A DNA stretch of 13,545 bases from Geobacter sp. (GTDB taxonomy: Bacteria > Desulfobacterota > Desulfuromonadia > Geobacterales > Geobacteraceae), in assembly GCA_003499925.1 (NCBI GenBank), contig DNRQ01000221.1, positions 1-13,545 of the forward strand, given 5' to 3'. Below the pieces are notes generated by a model, which saw only the letters and a list, made by a program, of their open reading frames with translations, did no database searches and had not been told where the DNA came from. The translations under genes were made by a program, and so were the position numbers. Shown in pieces: positions 7,296 to 13,545 of this stretch. Each line of letters begins with the position of its first letter. The first letter of the stretch is position 1.

Positions 7296-7368
7296 GCGGG
7301 GAGATAGCTGTAAATGAAGGAAGCTGGCAGGCTCCTGTGGCAGTAAAATATCGTCCTGGATGTGAGAT

Positions 7369-8562
7369 ATGCTGAGAACTGATAAAGGGTACACTCTGGT
7401 CGAGTTGATCGTCGTGATGGGGATTTTCGTCATCGTCTTGGTGATCTCCTCCTACGCCTTCGAGCAGATCCTTTCCACATCGGCGCGGCAGTCGAAATCC
7501 GCCGAGAGCAACATCGACGGGATCATCGGGTTCGAGCAGGTGCGCCATGACGTCGAGCATGCCGGCTACGGGCTCCCCTGGTCCATCCAGAACCCGATCG
7601 AAGCGTACAAGGAGTGCGACGTGGCGCTCGGAGCGCTGGCGGAAGGGGTCGACTCGGAGGCGTTCAACGACGTGCCGCCCAACCTGCCGCGAGCCATCCT
7701 GAGCGGCACCAGCAGCAAGGAGGTAAATGGCGCCGCCGGCAGCCATGCCGGCCTGGGCCCCGACTACCTGGTGGTCAAATCCTCCATTGCCGCGATCGAT
7801 ACCGCCACCAAGAAGTGGAGCTACGTGAACTACTCCTCGGGAGGGAACAGTTTCATCAAGAAATGGGGTACCAGCGCCGACGTCGCCGACAACGATCGGG
7901 TCATTACCCTGAGCACGACCTTTACCCAGGCCGGTCTGCCGACCCGGCAGTTGGTGACCGATGATGTGACCCCGGCGGCGGGCTTCTTTTACAGCGTGAA
8001 CGGCGTGAACCCGCCGGCCGCCTTCCAGCCGGGTGATGCATCGCAGTTTTACATCGGCTACGTGGTCAGCCGCCAGACCCTCAAGATGCCCTACAACAGG
8101 GCCGACTATTACATCGACAGGCCTGCCGACATGCCCGGCAGGTGCAATCCCAATACCGGCTTGTTGTTCAAGGCAGTGGCAAATCATGCCGATGACGCAT
8201 TCACCCCGTACCCCCTGGTCGATTGCGTGGGCGACATGCAGGTGGAATTCGAACTGGACCCCAATGGAAACGGCAATACCGTCTTTACCGAGAACCTGCT
8301 CGGATTGAGTCCTGAGCAGATACGCGCCCAGGTAAAGACGGTAAGGATCTTTTTCCTCAGTCACGAAGGGAGAAAGGATACCGGTTTCAAATATCCGGAG
8401 ACAAACCCGGCAAAGGTCCTGCAGGTAGGTGATCTGAAACGACAGTCTTCCGGCAGGATCTGGAGCAGTGCCAACATGCTGGCGGTTTTCGGCAGTGATT
8501 GGCGCAACTACCGGTGGAAAATCCATACCATTGCTGTTCGACCCAAAAACCTGAGCAGATAA
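7369..8562 (+). CDS. pilW: PilW-type minor pilin, cassette 1
   Basis: Minor pilin of 397 residues. A short leader MLRTDKG is followed by YTLVELIVVMGIF, so Tyr replaces the usual Phe at +1 and Glu+5 is kept. The large C-terminal domain has landmarks shared with the paralogue at 10469-11659: DYLVVK, SYVNYSS, NRADYYI, PNTGLL, the DCVGD region, GLSPEQIRAQVKTVRIFFL, and WRNYRWKIHTI near the end. D297-P-N299-G-N301-G-N303 aligns with a better calcium-loop-like motif in the paralogue. PilW is a component of the minor-pilin/PilY1 tip complex. It is much longer than the FimT and PilV proteins here, typical for its family. PilX follows 21 nt downstream. Confidence 0.88.
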   Translation: MLRTDKGYTLVELIVVMGIFVIVLVISSYAFEQILSTSARQSKSAESNIDGIIGFEQVRHDVEHAGYGLPWSIQNPIEAYKECDVALGALAEGVDSEAFNDVPPNLPRAILSGTSSKEVNGAAGSHAGLGPDYLVVKSSIAAIDTATKKWSYVNYSSGGNSFIKKWGTSADVADNDRVITLSTTFTQAGLPTRQLVTDDVTPAAGFFYSVNGVNPPAAFQPGDASQFYIGYVVSRQTLKMPYNRADYYIDRPADMPGRCNPNTGLLFKAVANHADDAFTPYPLVDCVGDMQVEFELDPNGNGNTVFTENLLGLSPEQIRAQVKTVRIFFLSHEGRKDTGFKYPETNPAKVLQVGDLKRQSSGRIWSSANMLAVFGSDWRNYRWKIHTIAVRPKNLSR

Positions 8563-8583
8563 AGTCCCACATGGCGGTGAATT

Positions 8584-9201
8584 ATGAAAGCAATCAGCAA
8601 TGAACGGGGCGTGGCGCTAGTCACCGCGCTTATGCTTACCCTGGTCACCCTGGGTATAGTAATGGCGCTGCTCTATTACGTCACCATGGGGACCAAGATT
8701 ACCGCGTCGCAGAAGCGTTACAAAAACGTCCTCGAGGCATCCCACGGCGGGGCAGATGTGTTCACCAAAGAGGTGATTCCCAAGCTGTTCGACGGCTATT
8801 CCACCAGCAAACTGATCGACAACTTCAGCGGGATCAAGCTGGCCCTCGGAAACAGCGCCTGCCTGAACCAGAAGCTGACCCTGCCCACGGCAAGCTGGGG
8901 CGCTGCCTGCGGAGCTAACGCAAAGAAGCTCGACGCGAAACTCTCTCCCGATGCCAGCTTCACACTGAAAGGGATGCCGACGCAGCCAGGCTTCAACGTA
9001 TTTACCAAGATCGTCGATACCGTGCCGGGCAACTCGGACAAATCGGGCTTCGAGCTTCTCGATAGCGCAGCCGGAGTGAGCGGAGTGAACTCCGGTGTGG
9101 CGCCCAAACACGTTCCGGCCGTGTACCGAATCGAGGTGCAGGGGGAGAAGGAGATAAATCCCCAGGAAAAGGCCAACCTTACCGTTCTTTATGCCTACTG
9201 A
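8584..9201 (+). CDS. pilX: PilX-type minor pilin, cassette 1
   Basis: PilX/GspK-like protein of 205 residues. The leader MKAISNERG is followed by VALVTALMLTLVTLG: a processing site with Val at +1 and Thr instead of Glu at +5. Lack of Glu+5 is the hallmark of GspK-like pilins placed at the very tip. C93 and C109 align with C94 and C109 of the paralogue and probably form a disulfide. Shared blocks are TKIVDTVPGNSDK, the PKHVPAVY region, and the C-terminal VLYAY. Ribosome binding site GGCGGTGA at 8573-8580. It is the last gene of the first pilin cassette. Confidence 0.87.
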   Translation: MKAISNERGVALVTALMLTLVTLGIVMALLYYVTMGTKITASQKRYKNVLEASHGGADVFTKEVIPKLFDGYSTSKLIDNFSGIKLALGNSACLNQKLTLPTASWGAACGANAKKLDAKLSPDASFTLKGMPTQPGFNVFTKIVDTVPGNSDKSGFELLDSAAGVSGVNSGVAPKHVPAVYRIEVQGEKEINPQEKANLTVLYAY

Positions 9202-9235
9202 GCAGACTCCCTCGCGCCTATCTCAAGTTGCTGGT

Positions 9236-9260
9236 CGGTGCCCATCTGCAGCAGGCACCG
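9236..9260 (+). other. Stem-loop downstream of pilX (cassette 1)
   Basis: CGGTGCC (9236-9242) pairs with GGCACCG (9254-9260) over an 11-base loop, 34 nt after the pilX stop. No T-run follows. It may protect the 3' end of the message or take part in termination with the stronger hairpin at 9285-9321. Confidence 0.45.
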
Positions 9261-9284
9261 CGCAGCGGAATCTCCTCGTTTAAA

Positions 9285-9321
9285 AAGGTCCGCCACGGCA
9301 TTTCAGGCTGTGGCGGACCTT
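9285..9321. terminator. Strong hairpin, probable bidirectional or weak terminator
   Basis: AAGGTCCGCCAC (9285-9296) pairs perfectly with GTGGCGGACCTT (9310-9321). The stem extends inward by a G-T and two G-C pairs to a 7-base loop. On the + strand only TT precedes CC, so the U-tract is poor. On the - strand the stem is followed by a T-run from A9282-9286. It lies between the two minor-pilin cassettes and could limit read-through from the first operon. The rest of 9202-9591 shows no gene; it holds this hairpin, the one at 9236-9260 and the folded leader at 9503-9547. Confidence 0.55.
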
Positions 9322-9502
9322 CCAGTTCAATCCCTTCCCAGGCACCCTAGACCCCGAGCCCGGCCTGCCGGCTCATCCTCCCCCCGGTAAACCAAGTGAT
9401 GACCCGGCTCCCCGAGTCGGCCCCGCGCGTGTCTGAGGCAAATGCGGCGGCGAGCTTTTCATTTTTCGGGAGGGTGCTAAGCTTGGAAAGTTGTAATGTG
9501 GG

Positions 9503-9547
9503 GCGGCGGCTTCCCTGTGTCATTGGGAAAACGCCGCTCGGGCGGCG
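9503..9547 (+). promoter_or_regulatory. Leader of cassette 2 with two mutually exclusive hairpins
   Basis: CGCCGC at 9532-9537 can pair upstream with GCGGCG at 9503-9508; that stem continues as TTCCC (9511-9515) with GGGAA (9525-9529) after a 2x2 internal loop. It can also pair downstream with GCGGCG at 9542-9547 over the tetraloop TCGG. The two folds cannot coexist. The segment lies 45-89 nt before the start codon of the second fimT-type gene. Switch-like control is possible but inferred; the base composition alone makes such pairings more likely. Confidence 0.35.
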
Positions 9548-9591
9548 CGGTAAAGGCAGGGCAAAATCACTGGTGCCGGGGGTATCTCGAT

Positions 9592-10092
9592 ATGCAGGGG
9601 CGCGGCGGCTATTCGCTGGTCGAGGTGGTTTTGGTGATCGGCATCATGTCGATCCTGCTGGCCATCGGCACGATCAAATATAAGGAATATGCGATTCGCT
9701 ACCGGACCGAGGCCCAGACCCGGATGCTCCACTCCGAACTGCAGAAGGCGCGGATCAGTGCCGTGTACCAGAAAAGGGGTACCCTGGTGAAACTTTTCCC
9801 GGGTCGATTGGAAGTTTATTCATCCACCTGGGATGATACCGTCGGCGTCGCACCTGTTCTGACCCGGAGGCTCGAATACCCGATCACCTGCAACGGGGAT
9901 GGAGACCGGGTGACGGGGTATCGGCTTGATTTCGATTCCAAGGGGCTCCCCGGCAACTGGTGCTCGATCTGTGTGGACGATAACGACGGAGTCGCGGTCT
10001 TGGACAGCGTGATAATTTCGGCGAGCAGGTTGAGCATGGGCAAAAGGGACCAGGGACATGAATGCAAGGCTGCACACATCACCATCCGCTAG
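9592..10092 (+). CDS. GspH/FimT-type minor pilin, cassette 2
   Basis: Minor pilin of 166 residues, paralogous to the product of 6431-6928. The leader MQGRGG is followed by YSLVEVVLVIGIMSILLA, with Tyr at +1 and Glu at +5. Shared downstream features include a QKR block, YSST, FD-x3-G-L, the ICxxx block and a SRLSMGK-like end. Cysteines are present in the C-terminal half, including one about ten residues from the end, as in the paralogue. I chose the ATG at 9592 because it gives the usual 6-residue basic leader; an in-frame ATG at 9496 would add 32 residues of unlikely composition. The ribosome binding site is weak (GGGGG, 9578-9582). No clear promoter is seen. The last 35 nt overlap pilV. Confidence 0.86.
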   Translation: MQGRGGYSLVEVVLVIGIMSILLAIGTIKYKEYAIRYRTEAQTRMLHSELQKARISAVYQKRGTLVKLFPGRLEVYSSTWDDTVGVAPVLTRRLEYPITCNGDGDRVTGYRLDFDSKGLPGNWCSICVDDNDGVAVLDSVIISASRLSMGKRDQGHECKAAHITIR

Positions 10093-10456
10093 CGGGGGCT
10101 TTACCCTGATCGAGGTGCTGATGGCGATGCTGATCATGACGGTCGGCCTGCTGGGCCTTCTGCAGTCGGTGAACATCGCGTATGAGCACAACATACGCGG
10201 CAGGCTGCGGGAGGAGGCGCTGGTGCTCGCCGAGGAGCAGATGAACAACTGGAGGATCAGGGGGTATGACAACATCACAGGTGCCGACAACATTTCCACC
10301 GTCGCCCGGGTGATCGGGGGGAGACCCAAAAGATTTACCGTCGCCAGGCAGTGCCGGGAGATGGGGAGCGGTTCCAAAAGGCTCAGGGTTGCCGTGCGCT
10401 GGGACTACAAGGGCATGAATACCGAGCACGAAATCTTCACCATAAAAAACAAGTGA
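10058..10456 (+). CDS. pilV: PilV-type minor pilin, cassette 2
   Basis: Minor pilin of 132 residues. It has SGG-FTLIEVLMAMLIMTVG with Glu+5, followed by GLLQSVNIAYEHN, almost the same as the cassette 1 copy. Residues further on diverge except for LREEAL and the V-x-W-x-YK pattern near the end. The start is the ATG at 10058 with AGGGA at 10045-10049. The gene overlaps the preceding one by 35 nt, the same length as in cassette 1, and the next gene begins 12 nt after its stop, pointing to one transcript. Confidence 0.86.
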   Translation: MNARLHTSPSASGGFTLIEVLMAMLIMTVGLLGLLQSVNIAYEHNIRGRLREEALVLAEEQMNNWRIRGYDNITGADNISTVARVIGGRPKRFTVARQCREMGSGSKRLRVAVRWDYKGMNTEHEIFTIKNK

Positions 10457-10468
10457 AGGCGGCAGAGC

Positions 10469-11659
10469 ATGGCACGGCATGATCAAGGCTATACACTGGT
10501 GGAACTGGTCGTGGTGATGATGATCTTTTCCATCGTTATGACGCTCATCTGCGTCTCCTTCAACAGAATCGTGGCAAGCTCCGGTCAGCTGGTGAAATCG
10601 GCGGAGACCGACATCGGCGGGCTGATCGGGCTGGAACTTCTGCGCTGCGATCTCGAACTGGCAGGCTTCGGGCTGTTCTGGTCCATGCCGGCTGCGGTGA
10701 ACTATGACGAGGCAAAAGCCGGCGTCTCGGTCCATGGCTGCCCCGACGGCTGCCCGGAAGCGGATGCCTCGCTGTTCAACGACGGCCGGCCGCGGCTCCC
10801 CAACATCAGCAGACCGCCCAGGGCCTACGTGGTCGGTGACAACGTAGGCTACCACGGCTCGGATTACCTGGTCCTGAAGGGGACCGCCCTAGGGATGAGT
10901 GAAACGTCCCGGAGCTGGAGCTACCTGAACTACAGCTCCAACGGCGCAGTCGTCAAGTCGAGCAAATCGGAGCTGGAGTTGAGGCCCGGAAAAAGCGAAA
11001 GGGTGATTGTCATAAAGAGCAGCGTCACCGGTTCAGGCGTGGCCAGCCGCGAACTGGTAACCGATGGCAGCGATTTTTCGCTGCCGTTCAACAGACCGCT
11101 TCCCGCCCAATTCGAACCGAAAAGAAAACAGGACCAGTATCTGGTGTACGGTGTCGCTCGCGCCAATCAAGACAAGCTGGTAAGGCCCTTCAACAGGGCC
11201 GATTACTACCTGACCCGCGCAGACGACACCCCGGTGAACTGTGCACCGAACACCGGCCTTCTCAACAAAAGGACCTTGGATCAGGACGGCGGTTTTACCA
11301 GCTACCCGATCCTCGACTGTGTCGCAGACCTGCAGGTGGTCTTCTACATGGACACCGACCAAAACGGAGAGATCGATTACCACCCCCACATCGATGATCA
11401 TGAATTCACCGCTGCCGATTTGCGGGAGCAGCTAAAGGAGATCCGGGTCTACATCCTGGCCCAGCAGGGGAAGAAGAACAGCGGCTACTTCTATCCCGTG
11501 GATGATCCCGATAAGGCCATCGTAGTCGGAGATCCCAAGCTCGCCCCGTCTCTGGGCAAGGTCTGGAGCGAGCGCGAGCTGTCGGAAAACTTCGGTGCGG
11601 GGTGGCGCAACTACCATTGGAAGGTATATACCATTGTGGTACAGCCCAAAAACCTCTAG
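10469..11659 (+). CDS. pilW: PilW-type minor pilin, cassette 2
   Basis: Minor pilin of 396 residues, paralogous to the product of 7369-8562 over the whole length. The leader MARHDQG is followed by YTLVELVVVMMIFS. Shared blocks are AETDIGGLIG, DYLVLK, SYLNYSS, RELVTD, FNRADYYL, PNTGLL, the DCVADLQV block, and WRNYHWKVYTI-x-VQPKNL at the end. D295-T-D297-Q-N299-G-E301-I-D303 resembles the first nine positions of an EF-hand or PilY1-type calcium loop. A CPDGC pair near residue 90 is not seen in the cassette 1 protein. Its role is probably in the tip complex together with the other cassette 2 pilins. Confidence 0.88.
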   Translation: MARHDQGYTLVELVVVMMIFSIVMTLICVSFNRIVASSGQLVKSAETDIGGLIGLELLRCDLELAGFGLFWSMPAAVNYDEAKAGVSVHGCPDGCPEADASLFNDGRPRLPNISRPPRAYVVGDNVGYHGSDYLVLKGTALGMSETSRSWSYLNYSSNGAVVKSSKSELELRPGKSERVIVIKSSVTGSGVASRELVTDGSDFSLPFNRPLPAQFEPKRKQDQYLVYGVARANQDKLVRPFNRADYYLTRADDTPVNCAPNTGLLNKRTLDQDGGFTSYPILDCVADLQVVFYMDTDQNGEIDYHPHIDDHEFTAADLREQLKEIRVYILAQQGKKNSGYFYPVDDPDKAIVVGDPKLAPSLGKVWSERELSENFGAGWRNYHWKVYTIVVQPKNL

Positions 11660-11675
11660 CAGAAGTGGGGTAGCT

Positions 11676-12299
11676 ATGGATATGCTTCGCGGCGAAGAGG
11701 GAGCTGCGCTGGTGACGGCGCTCATGCTGACCATGCTGTCGCTGATCATCGCCATGGCTCTGCTCTCCACCGTAATCATGGGAACCAGGATATCGGCCAG
11801 CCAGAAACGCTATCGGACCGCACTCGCCGCGGCGCAGGGGGGGGTGGAACTCCTGACCCGCGAGATCATTCCCAGGCTTTTCCAGGTCGATGCCACCCAA
11901 GACACGGTGCAAGAGGACTTTGGCGAGATGGATCTGAAACTGCCGCAGTACGACTGCCTGAAGCAGAAACTGACCCAGCCGACCGCGAACTGGAGCGCCT
12001 GCAACAACCCGGAGCAGAGCTCCTCAGATCCCGCCAACTCCCCCGACGTTACCTTCAAGCTCAGAAGCGTCGGTAAAAACGGCTTCACCGTCTCGACCAA
12101 GATCGTCGATACCATTCCGGGCAACTCGGACAAGAACTCCAGCATCGATTACCTGGATCAGGGGAGCTCGGTGTCGGGCAAGGATGAGGGGATACGCCCC
12201 CAGCATGTGCCGGGCATCTACAACCTTTCGGTGCAGGGGGAGATGGAAGGGGGGCTCGCCCAGGAAAAGGCGCGCCTGTCGGTGCTGTACGCCTACTGA
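11676..12299 (+). CDS. pilX: PilX-type minor pilin, cassette 2
   Basis: PilX/GspK-like protein of 207 residues. The leader MDMLRGEEG is followed by AALVTALMLTMLSL, again with Thr instead of Glu at +5. C94 and C109 match the cysteine pair of the paralogue at 8584-9201. Shared blocks are TKIVDTIPGNSDK, QHVPGIY, VQGE and the C-terminal VLYAY. The ATG at 11676 is chosen because it gives the same 9-residue leader as the paralogue and follows GTGGGG at 11665-11670. An in-frame ATG at 11595 would start inside pilW. It is the last gene before a strong terminator. Confidence 0.87.
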   Translation: MDMLRGEEGAALVTALMLTMLSLIIAMALLSTVIMGTRISASQKRYRTALAAAQGGVELLTREIIPRLFQVDATQDTVQEDFGEMDLKLPQYDCLKQKLTQPTANWSACNNPEQSSSDPANSPDVTFKLRSVGKNGFTVSTKIVDTIPGNSDKNSSIDYLDQGSSVSGKDEGIRPQHVPGIYNLSVQGEMEGGLAQEKARLSVLYAY

Positions 12300-12303
12300 A
12301 ACC

Positions 12304-12401
12304 GTGAAAGGTGAACGGTGAACCCGGTGAAAGGTGAATAGAACCAGGTGAAAGGTGAATAGAACCAGGTGAAAGGTGAATAGAACCCGTGAAAGGTGAA
12401 C
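12304..12401. repeat. 21-bp tandem repeat containing GGTGAAA heptamers
   Basis: Units begin at 12326, 12347 and 12368, each GGTGAAAGGTGAA followed by TAGAACC plus A or C. Partial copies flank them at 12304-12325 and 12389-12401. The period is exactly 21 bp in the three full units. The array starts five bases after the pilX stop. No open reading frame in it looks real. The heptamer is found inverted at 12452-12475. Confidence 0.85.
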
Positions 12402-12451
12402 GGGTCGGATCCGGGGCCTGTAAACGGGGCACTTCACGCTTTTGCCTTTTT

Positions 12452-12475
12452 CACCTTTCACCTTTCACCTTTCAC
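12452..12475. repeat. CACCTTT heptamer tandem repeat
   Basis: Three copies of CACCTTT (12452-12458, 12459-12465, 12466-12472) and a partial CAC. It is complementary to the GTGAAAGGTG cores of the array at 12304-12401. For example, 12389-12400 can pair over 12 bases with 12450-12461, and several other registers are possible. A transcript would therefore form a long hairpin just before the terminator. Confidence 0.8.
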
Positions 12476-12493
12476 TTCCTTAATGTGTCCCCA

Positions 12494-12527
12494 GCGGGTT
12501 GCGAATTCATTTGCAACCCGCCTTTTT
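12494..12527 (+). terminator. Intrinsic terminator of cassette 2
   Basis: GCGGGTTGC (12494-12502) pairs with GCAACCCGC (12513-12521). A G-T and two A-T pairs extend the stem to a TTCA loop. Then come C and a run of five T (12523-12527) followed by GTT. This is a textbook rho-independent terminator, about 195 nt after the pilX stop. It separates the minor-pilin cassette from the regulator-pilM unit. Confidence 0.88.
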
Positions 12528-12582
12528 GTTGGTACCATCTCATGATGCCGCCGAACCGGGCCTATCTTTGTAGATAAAAACA

Positions 12583-12640
12583 TATAATTATGCATAATTT
12601 AAATTAATTGCTTGACTTTTCTTCAATTTGGCGCAACTCT
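12583..12640 (+). promoter_or_regulatory. AT-rich promoter region of the regulator-pilM unit, with palindromes
   Basis: The stretch 12571-12630 is strikingly AT-rich against a GC-rich background. TTGACT at 12612-12617 is a good -35 box with AT-rich DNA upstream like an UP element; at 17 bp spacing the -10 would be the poor AACTCT (12635-12640). Alternatively TATAAT at 12583-12588 is a perfect -10 but has no -35. Two perfect palindromes overlap here: AATTATGCATAATT (12586-12599) and AATTTAAATT (12596-12605). They are possible operators, perhaps for the small DNA-binding protein encoded next; this is inferred from position. Confidence 0.4.
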
Positions 12641-12678
12641 GTGGCAAAATTCGTCCTCACTGGTGAGCGGTGCCCAAT

Positions 12679-12876
12679 ATGATCATGAATAGCGTCAAGA
12701 AATTGCGGGAAGAGCGTCTGATGAGCAAGGCCGAGCTGGCCCGACTGGCCGGCGTTTCGCCGATCACCATAGACCGGGTCGAGCGAGGCGAGGACTGCAG
12801 GATGGAGACCAAGCGCAAGGTCCTGCTTGCCCTGGGCTTCTCACTGTCCGAGAAGGAAAAGGTGTTTCAGGACTAA
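12679..12876 (+). CDS. Small XRE-family helix-turn-helix DNA-binding protein
   Basis: A 65-residue protein made almost entirely of one Cro/C1-type helix-turn-helix: MSKAELARLAGVSPITIDRV followed by ERG, then KRKVLLALGFSL. It has no sensor or effector domain. It probably binds DNA as a dimer and regulates transcription, and its place 19 nt before pilM suggests it controls this operon or its own promoter; that is inference. I chose the ATG at 12679 because GAGCGG at 12665-12670 is then 8 nt away; GTG 12670 (68 residues) and ATG 12685 (63 residues) are alternatives. Confidence 0.8.
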   Translation: MIMNSVKKLREERLMSKAELARLAGVSPITIDRVERGEDCRMETKRKVLLALGFSLSEKEKVFQD

Positions 12877-12895
12877 CCGGGAATAGGATCACGCG

Positions 12896-13545
12896 ATGCT
12901 TTTCACCAAGAAGAAGGACATAGTAGGGGTGGACATAGGGTCGAGCGCGGTGAAGCTCGTGCAGTTGCGCGAGCTCAAGGGTGGGTACCAGCTGCAGAAT
13001 ATCGGCATCCTCCCGCTCCCCGCCGAGGCGATCGTCGATAACACCCTGATGGACAGCTCTTCCATCGTCGAGACGGTGAAGACCCTCCTTGGCAGCCTGA
13101 ATGTGAAGGCAAAGGAGGCGGTCTGCTCCATCTCCGGAAACTCCGTGATCATCAGGAAGATCTCTCTCCCCATGATGCCGGTGGAGGAGCTTGAGGACCA
13201 GATCCACTGGGAGGCCGAGCAGTACATCCCCTTCGACATAAACGACGTCAACGTCGACTTCGAGATACTCTCTCCCGACGAGCAGGACCCCTCCAAGATG
13301 AACGTCCTGCTGGTGGCCAGCAAGAAGGATATCATCAACGACTACCTGGCGGTCTTCGCCGAGGCCGGGCTCAAGCTCGTGGTGGTCGATGTCGACTCCT
13401 TCGCGGTGCAGAATGCCTATGAGACCAACTATCCCGCCGAAAGCAACGACGTGGTGGCCCTGGTGAACATCGGCGCCAGCATCATCAACCTCAACATCGT
13501 CAGGGGGGGCTTCTCCCTGTTCACCCGCGACGTGCAGATGGGGGG
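12896..13545 (+). CDS. pilM: PilM, actin-like type IV pilus assembly protein (5' part)
   Basis: The gene starts at ATG 12896 with AGGA at 12885-12888 and runs off the right edge; about 216 residues of a protein usually near 350 are visible. The N-terminus MLFTKKKDIVGVDIGSSAVK carries the phosphate-1 motif VDIGSS of the actin/FtsA fold, and NIGAS (191-195) matches the second phosphate motif. Other typical blocks are the EELEDQIHWEAEQYIPF region and VVVDVDSFAVQNA. PilM is a cytoplasmic ATP-binding protein that binds the N-terminus of PilN and links the PilN/PilO/PilP inner-membrane complex to the motor. pilN, pilO, pilP and pilQ are expected next but lie outside the window. Confidence 0.95.
   Translation, partial: MLFTKKKDIVGVDIGSSAVKLVQLRELKGGYQLQNIGILPLPAEAIVDNTLMDSSSIVETVKTLLGSLNVKAKEAVCSISGNSVIIRKISLPMMPVEELEDQIHWEAEQYIPFDINDVNVDFEILSPDEQDPSKMNVLLVASKKDIINDYLAVFAEAGLKLVVVDVDSFAVQNAYETNYPAESNDVVALVNIGASIINLNIVRGGFSLFTRDVQMG

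Noticed and set aside
7314..7346. Ten-codon mini-ORF in the pilV-pilW gap, with GGAG ten bases upstream
   Set aside because: Too short to distinguish from chance, and the second cassette has only a 12-nt gap with no equivalent.
7228..8526. Long open frame (432 codons) on the - strand opposite pilW
   Set aside because: Antisense shadow of a clearly real minor-pilin gene, with no domain features.
9469..9482. Another GG-N10-GC in the same gap
   Set aside because: Matches little beyond the two dinucleotides.
9549..9562. GG-N10-GC before the second fimT-type gene as a sigma-54 promoter
   Set aside because: Flanking bases match the consensus poorly (CGGTAA and GGGCA), so it is probably chance in GC-rich DNA.
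9202..9591. Possible c-di-GMP/cGAMP (GEMM) riboswitch ahead of cassette 2
   Set aside because: Such switches are known in Geobacter, but the conserved GCAAAGCC-type core and receptor helix are not present here.
9496..9591. Upstream ATG for the second fimT-type gene
   Set aside because: Would place 38 residues before the prepilin cleavage site; minor pilin leaders in this locus are 5 to 15 residues.
12304..12475. CRISPR array
   Set aside because: The repeat period is 21 bp with no unique spacers between units.

Overview
The window looks like a chromosomal type IV pilus locus from a Geobacter-like member of the Desulfuromonadota. The grounds are gene order, high GC content, a PilY1 much longer than the Pseudomonas protein, and a DsbC-like protein carrying a c-type heme motif. 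This assignment is from recall of family architecture and not from a search. All recognised genes are on the + strand.

Layout. (1) 1-285: C-terminal end of a sigma-54-dependent, NtrC-type response regulator with a Fis-type helix-turn-helix. (2) 286-696: non-coding region with GC-rich palindromes, a G-quadruplex-like tract, a 34-bp-period tandem repeat and a dyad, ending in a near-perfect -24/-12 (sigma-54) promoter at 642-657. (3) 697-9201: probable operon of a secreted DsbC-like disulfide isomerase with a CxxCH motif, a 1612-residue PilY1, and minor pilins FimT/GspH-type, PilV, PilW and PilX. (4) 9202-9591: non-coding region with a strong hairpin and a leader that can fold two mutually exclusive ways. 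(5) 9592-12299: a second, diverged copy of the fimT-pilV-pilW-pilX cassette, without its own pilY1 or dsbC. (6) 12300-12678: GGTGAAA-type repeats, a strong intrinsic terminator and an AT-rich promoter region with palindromes. (7) 12679-13545: a small XRE-type DNA-binding protein and the start of pilM, the first gene of the inner-membrane pilus assembly operon.

How the parts fit. Minor pilins with PilY1 form the priming and tip complex of type IV pili. PilY1 here is cysteine-rich, with three copies of a C-x7-C-x5-C-x5-C module. The disulfide isomerase just upstream, under the same promoter, is the obvious candidate to fold it. Two minor-pilin sets beside a single PilY1 suggest either alternative tip complexes or functional specialisation after duplication. 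The sigma-54 promoter next to a sigma-54 activator gene suggests local control of the first operon. The second cassette and the HTH-pilM unit seem to be separately controlled.

The points most worth following up are the CxxCH-DsbC/PilY1 pairing, the repeated cysteine modules inside the PilY1 von Willebrand A domain, the cassette duplication with an exactly conserved 35-nt gene overlap, and candidate calcium loops in PilY1 and PilW.
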